A stretch of DNA of 64,000 nt from Planotetraspora phitsanulokensis (GTDB taxonomy: Bacteria; Actinomycetota; Actinomycetes; Streptosporangiales; Streptosporangiaceae). A model generated the notes under the pieces. That model was not told the origin of the DNA and searched no databases. It saw only the letters and a program-made list of their open reading frames with translations. Positions 59,811-64,000 of the stretch are shown piece after piece; the stretch's first letter is position 1; every line of letters begins with the position of its first letter. The position numbers and the translations under genes were made by a program. The stretch spans positions 110,065-174,064 of the forward strand of contig NZ_BOOP01000025.1 of the NCBI RefSeq assembly GCF_016863295.1, in the 5' to 3' direction.

Positions 59811-61094
59811 GTGGCACGCATCGGCGACGGGGGAGACCTGCTGAAGTGCTCGTTCTGTGGCAAGAGCCAGAAGCAGGTCAAGAAGCTCATCGCCGGACCA
59901 GGCGTCTACATCTGCGATGAGTGCATCGATCTCTGCAACGAGATCATCGAAGAGGAGCTCTCCGAGTCCTCCGAGCTCAAGTGGGACAACCTCCCCAAGC
60001 CCCGGGAGATCTACGAGTTCCTCGACGCCTACGTCATCGGTCAGGACCAGGCGAAGAAGGCGCTCTCGGTGGCGGTGTACAACCACTACAAGCGCGTACA
60101 GTCCGGTGAGCGCGGCCGCGACGACGGTCTGGAGTTGGCCAAGTCCAACATCCTCCTGCTCGGCCCCACCGGCTCCGGCAAGACCCTCCTGGCACAGACG
60201 CTGGCGAAGATGCTGAACGTTCCGTTCGCGATCGCCGACGCCACGGCCCTCACCGAGGCGGGATACGTCGGCGAGGACGTCGAGAACATCCTGCTCAAGC
60301 TGATCCAGGCCGCCGACTACGACGTCAAGAAGGCCGAGACCGGGATCATCTACATCGACGAGGTCGACAAGATCGCCCGCAAGAGCGAGAACCCGTCGAT
60401 CACCCGGGATGTCTCCGGCGAGGGTGTGCAGCAGGCACTGTTGAAGATCCTCGAGGGGACGACGGCGAGTGTGCCCCCGCAGGGCGGCCGCAAGCACCCG
60501 CACCAGGAGTTCATCCAGATCGACACCACCAACGTGCTGTTCATCTGTGGTGGCGCGTTCGCGGGCCTCGAGAAGATCATCGAGTCGAGGATCGGCAAGA
60601 AGGGGATCGGCTTCAACGCCATCATCCACTCCAAGGAAGAGCTCGACACCTCGGACATCTTCTCCGACGTCATGCCTGAGGACCTGCTGAAGTTCGGCAT
60701 GATCCCGGAGTTCGTCGGCCGGCTCCCCGTGATCACGTCGGTGCACAACCTCGACCGGGAAGCGCTGATCCAGATCCTGACCGAGCCGCGGAACGCCCTC
60801 GTGAAGCAGTACCGGCGGCTGTTCGAGCTGGACAACGTCGAGCTGGAGTTCTCCGACGACGCCTTGGAGGCGATCGCCGACCAGGCCATCCTCCGGGGCA
60901 CCGGCGCCCGAGGCCTGCGTGCCATCTTGGAGGAGGTCCTCCTCTCGGTGATGTACGAGGTACCGTCGCGGCAGGACGTGGCCCGAGTAGTGATCACCCG
61001 GGAGGCCGTGCTCGAGCACGTCAACCCGACTCTGGTGCCGCGGGACCAACTCCAGGTCAAGCAGCAGCGCACCCCGCGTGAGAAGTCGGCCTGA
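59811..61094 (+). CDS. clpX: Clp protease ATP-binding subunit ClpX
   Basis: A 427-residue AAA+ unfoldase. The N-terminal zinc-binding domain has Cys13, Cys16, Cys35 and Cys38 ([18 protein letters not shown]). Walker A is GPTGSGKT at 118-125, Walker B is [12 protein letters not shown], and the ClpP-binding loop IGKKGIGF is present. It unfolds tagged substrates and feeds them to ClpP1P2. GTG 59811 follows AAAGGAG. The 194-base gap from clpP2 with a hairpin suggests its own promoter. Confidence 0.97.
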   Translation: MARIGDGGDLLKCSFCGKSQKQVKKLIAGPGVYICDECIDLCNEIIEEELSESSELKWDNLPKPREIYEFLDAYVIGQDQAKKALSVAVYNHYKRVQSGERGRDDGLELAKSNILLLGPTGSGKTLLAQTLAKMLNVPFAIADATALTEAGYVGEDVENILLKLIQAADYDVKKAETGIIYIDEVDKIARKSENPSITRDVSGEGVQQALLKILEGTTASVPPQGGRKHPHQEFIQIDTTNVLFICGGAFAGLEKIIESRIGKKGIGFNAIIHSKEELDTSDIFSDVMPEDLLKFGMIPEFVGRLPVITSVHNLDREALIQILTEPRNALVKQYRRLFELDNVELEFSDDALEAIADQAILRGTGARGLRAILEEVLLSVMYEVPSRQDVARVVITREAVLEHVNPTLVPRDQLQVKQQRTPREKSA

Positions 61095-61127
61095 CACCCA
61101 GGCGACCTCTGGCGCTTCACCCGATCG

Positions 61128-61161
61128 GTCGGCACGTGAGGCGTGCCGACGTCCCTAGAAT
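61128..61161 (+). promoter_or_regulatory. valS promoter with an inverted repeat at -35
   Basis: GTCGGCAC (61128-61135) and GTGCCGAC (61143-61150) form a perfect eight-base inverted repeat with a seven-base spacer. It covers the place of the -35 box for TAGAAT (61156-61161). The -10 box ends eight bases before the valS ATG at 61170, so valS mRNA is probably leaderless. The repeat could be an operator or, less likely, a clpX terminator. Confidence 0.5.
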
Positions 61162-61169
61162 TGGCCATC

Positions 61170-63749
61170 ATGACGACGCCTGAGCTGCCTACCCAGTACG
61201 CGCCCGCCGATGTCGAGACCCGCAATTACGAGCGCTGGGTATCGGAGGGCTACTTCACCCCTGACCCGGGCAGCGGGCGTGAGCCGTTCAGCATCGTGCT
61301 GCCTCCGCCGAACGTGACGGGATCCCTGCACGTCGGACACGCGCTCGACCACTCCATCCAGGACGCGCTGACCCGCCGGGCCCGTATGCGGGGCCAGGAG
61401 ACGCTGTGGCTCCCCGGCATGGACCACGCGGGCATCGCGACGCAGAACGTCGTGGAGCGGGAGATCGCCAAGGAAGGCCTGTCCCGCCACGACTTCGGGC
61501 GTGAGGCCTTCGTCGAGCGCGTCTGGCAGTGGAAAGAGGAGTCGGGCGGCCGCATTCTCGGCCAGATGAAGAAGCTCGGCGACGGCGTGGACTGGTCGCG
61601 TGAGCGCTTCACGATGGACGAGGGGCTTTCCCGGGCCGTCCAGACGATCTTCAAGCGTCTCTTCGACGACGGTCTCATCTACCGGGCCGAGCGGATCATC
61701 AACTGGTGCCCCCGATGCCTGACCGCGCTGTCCGACATCGAGGTCGAACACAGCGAGGACGACGGCGAGCTCGTCTCGATCCGGTACGGCGAGGGCGACG
61801 TGGAGATCGTCGTGGCCACCACCCGGGCGGAGACCATGCTCGGCGACACGGCCGTGGCGGTCCACCCCTCTGACGAGCGGTACGCCCACCTGATCGGCAA
61901 GCTCGTGGAGGTCCCGCTCACCGGCCGGCGGATCCCGATCGTGGCAGACGAGCACGTCGACCCCTCCTTCGGTACCGGCGCGGTGAAGGTGACGCCCGCC
62001 CACGACCCGAACGACTTCGAGATCGGGCGCCGGCACTCGCTGGAGTCGCTCGTGATCATGGACGAGCGCGGTGTGATCACGGCGCACGGCCCGTTCCTGG
62101 GGCTCGACCGGTTCGAGGCACGCCCCGCCGTCGTGGCGGCGCTGCGGCAGCAGGGCCGGATCGTCGCCGAGAAGCGCCCCTACACGCACTCCGTCGGACA
62201 CTGTTCCCGGTGCAAGACCGTGGTCGAACCCCGGCTGTCGCTGCAGTGGTTCGTCAACGTCTCACCGCTCGCCAAGGCGGCCGGTGACGCGGTGCGTGAC
62301 GGCCGTACGCGCATCCACCCGCCGGAGCTGGCCAAGCGCTACTTCGACTGGGTCGACGACATGCACGACTGGTGTATCTCGCGGCAGCTGTGGTGGGGCC
62401 ACCGGATCCCGGTCTGGTACGGCCCGGACGGCGAGATCGTGTGCGTCGGCCCCGACGAGGAGCCGCCCGCCGGCTGGGAGCAGGACCCGGACGTCCTGGA
62501 CACCTGGTTCTCCTCAGGCCTGTGGCCCTTCTCGACACTCGGCTGGCCGGAGGCGACGCCGGACCTGGCGCGGTTCTACCCGACGAGCGTTCTGGTCACG
62601 GGGTACGACATCCTCTTCTTCTGGGTCGCCCGGATGATGATGTTCGGCCTGTACGCCATGGACGGGGAACCGCCGTTCCGCACGGTGGCGCTGCACGGCA
62701 TGGTGCGCGACCAGTTCGGCAAGAAGATGTCGAAGTCGTTCGGCAACGTCGTCGACCCGCTGGACTGGATCGAGCGCTACGGTGCGGACGCCACGCGGTT
62801 CACCCTGCTCCGGGGTGCCAACCCCGGCTCGGATGTGGCCATCAGCGAGGACTGGGCGGCCGGGTCGCGCAACTTCTGCAACAAGATCTGGAACGCCACC
62901 CGCTTCGCGCTGATGAACGGCGCCGTCTCGGACGGCGTGCCGTCGAACCTGACGGCCGCCGACCGGTGGATCCTCTCCCGGCTCCAGGCGGTCGTCGCGT
63001 CCGTCGACGCGGCGTACGAGGACTTCGAGTTCGCGAAGATCTCCGACTCGCTCTACCACTTCGCCTGGGACGAGGTCTGCGACTGGTACGTCGAGCTGGC
63101 CAAGGTCCAGATCGCCCAGGGCGGTGAGGTCGCCGAGAACACCAAGCGGGTTCTCGGGCACGTCTTCGACTCTGTGCTGCGCCTGCTGCATCCGCTGGTG
63201 CCGTTCCTGACCGAGGAGCTGTGGCGGGCCCTGACGGGAGGAGACTCCCTTGCGGTGGCCCCATGGCCGGCCATCGCGCAGGAATTGGTCGATCCGGACG
63301 CGGAGCGGGAGCTGGCCTCTCTCCAGGAGCTGGTGACAGAGGTCCGGCGGTTCCGTTCCGATCAGGGCCTGAAGCCGGGTCAGCGGGTCGCCGCACGGCT
63401 GTCCCTGACCGGTACGGCTCTCGCGGCCCACGAGGGCGGGATCAGGACGCTGTTGAGGCTGGATGCCGCCTCGGACACCTTCGCTCCGACTGCTCGCCTC
63501 ACTGTGGGCGCCGTGGCCGTGGAGATCGACACCGCAGGGACCATCGACGTCGCGGCCGAGCGGAAGAGGCTGGAGAAGGACCTGGCCGCGGCCCGCAAGG
63601 AGCACGCGCAGGTCACCGGGAAGCTCAACAACGAGCAGTTCATGGCCAAGGCGCCCGACGACGTGGTCGCCAAGGTCAGGGGCCGGGCCACACAGGCGGA
63701 GGAGGACATCTCGCGTCTGGAGGCTCACCTGGCGGCGTTGCCGGCCTAG
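61170..63749 (+). CDS. valS: Valine--tRNA ligase
   Basis: An 859-residue class I synthetase. The HIGH motif is HVGH in [18 protein letters not shown] near 48, and the KMSKS loop is [12 protein letters not shown] near 525. The editing domain ([17 protein letters not shown]), the anticodon-binding domain and the C-terminal coiled coil ([20 protein letters not shown]) are all present. It charges tRNA-Val and edits mischarged Thr. I chose ATG 61170 because the promoter -10 box is just upstream, leaving no room for the longer frame from 61143. No T-box is seen. Confidence 0.97.
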   Translation: MTTPELPTQYAPADVETRNYERWVSEGYFTPDPGSGREPFSIVLPPPNVTGSLHVGHALDHSIQDALTRRARMRGQETLWLPGMDHAGIATQNVVEREIAKEGLSRHDFGREAFVERVWQWKEESGGRILGQMKKLGDGVDWSRERFTMDEGLSRAVQTIFKRLFDDGLIYRAERIINWCPRCLTALSDIEVEHSEDDGELVSIRYGEGDVEIVVATTRAETMLGDTAVAVHPSDERYAHLIGKLVEVPLTGRRIPIVADEHVDPSFGTGAVKVTPAHDPNDFEIGRRHSLESLVIMDERGVITAHGPFLGLDRFEARPAVVAALRQQGRIVAEKRPYTHSVGHCSRCKTVVEPRLSLQWFVNVSPLAKAAGDAVRDGRTRIHPPELAKRYFDWVDDMHDWCISRQLWWGHRIPVWYGPDGEIVCVGPDEEPPAGWEQDPDVLDTWFSSGLWPFSTLGWPEATPDLARFYPTSVLVTGYDILFFWVARMMMFGLYAMDGEPPFRTVALHGMVRDQFGKKMSKSFGNVVDPLDWIERYGADATRFTLLRGANPGSDVAISEDWAAGSRNFCNKIWNATRFALMNGAVSDGVPSNLTAADRWILSRLQAVVASVDAAYEDFEFAKISDSLYHFAWDEVCDWYVELAKVQIAQGGEVAENTKRVLGHVFDSVLRLLHPLVPFLTEELWRALTGGDSLAVAPWPAIAQELVDPDAERELASLQELVTEVRRFRSDQGLKPGQRVAARLSLTGTALAAHEGGIRTLLRLDAASDTFAPTARLTVGAVAVEIDTAGTIDVAAERKRLEKDLAAARKEHAQVTGKLNNEQFMAKAPDDVVAKVRGRATQAEEDISRLEAHLAALPA

Positions 63750-63824
63750 GGATCCCCGCCCGAACGCCTGAGGTTTGGGCGACACAGGGCGGGGAAGGAT
63801 CCGCAAGTTGCGGAAGTTGTCATC

Positions 63825-63844
63825 AGCACCCCTTCGGGGGTGCT
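63825..63844 (+). terminator. Hairpin terminator after valS
   Basis: AGCACCCC (63825-63832) and GGGGTGCT (63837-63844) form a perfect eight-pair stem closed by a stable TTCG tetraloop, about 75 bases past the valS stop. No gene starts in the remaining 156 bases; TAGGCT near 63983 could be a promoter of the next gene outside the window. Confidence 0.75.
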
Positions 63845-64000
63845 AATGTTCATGTACGCGGAAAACACGGCGCGCCTCACCTCTTCTCAGAGAACCGCGC
63901 GCTACGTTTCTCGCTAACCCCACTCATTCAACCCGGTTTCGGGATGCTGTCGAGCGTTCGCTGGCAATTCGGATATCGGGTAGGCTGAGCGGGTTGCCTC

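Noticed and set aside
61095..61169. T-box leader upstream of valS
   Set aside because: The gap is only 75 bases and lacks the T-box sequence and specifier stem; the -10 box lies next to the start codon.

Overview
The window is a high-GC chromosome segment from a filamentous-type actinobacterium. Its gene content fits Streptosporangiales best (family-level inference only): bL37, a mycothiol-era DsbA-like protein, XRE/DUF5753 and MmyB-type regulators, LemA/DUF2207, a class III lanthipeptide synthetase and tandem clpP1-clpP2-clpX. GTG starts are common, and several genes look leaderless or overlap by ATGA or GTGA.

Layout. 0-2.2 kb: the N-terminus of a GH13 glucosidase, a truncated haemoglobin and an MscS channel. 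2.2-7 kb: a cassette of a small hypothetical protein, a divergent XRE-TPR regulator, a GNAT acetyltransferase, a 24-residue peptide gene with its own strong promoter, and a large TPR/degenerate NTPase gene whose GTG overlaps the peptide stop. 7-28 kb: housekeeping genes (purU, S9 peptidase, HNH nuclease, ilvD, amidase, lemA, pepN, aldehyde dehydrogenase, def, rpiB) with small or regulatory genes between them. 28-32.6 kb: a membrane PP2C phosphatase, an orphan LanKC lanthipeptide synthetase with no visible precursor, and a NarL-type response regulator. 32.7-39.7 kb: site-2 protease, DinB, rhomboid protease, a secreted coiled-coil peptidase-like protein behind a c-di-AMP (ydaO-type) riboswitch, the deoR-galT pair, and the 25-residue ribosomal protein bL37.

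39.7-56.4 kb is accessory and regulatory. It contains a GAF-PP2C-HATPase protein, small peptides, two MmyB-type regulators, a D,D-carboxypeptidase lipoprotein, STAS and winged-helix genes, and a decayed integration zone. That zone holds tRNA-Pro with an eroded integrase beside it. It also holds tRNA-Gly followed by two further copies of its 3' end, about 2.9 and 1.0 kb apart, each of the first two copies followed by an integrase C-terminal relic. The cargo includes a frameshifted barstar-like gene, an NTF2-like gene, a secreted peptide with NHN repeats and a signal-anchored unknown. 56.6-63.8 kb is the conserved core run tig, clpP1, clpP2, clpX, valS, with a ClgR-like box and a 15-base element shared by tig and clpP1.

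The most promising undescribed items are the peptide/TPR cassette at 4.9-7.0 kb, the cysteine-containing 24-residue ORF at 41.5 kb, the orphan LanKC, the coupled NHN-repeat peptides at 50.4-50.6 kb, and the serial tRNA-Gly insertions. All functional assignments come from reading translated sequence against remembered family features; no database search was run.
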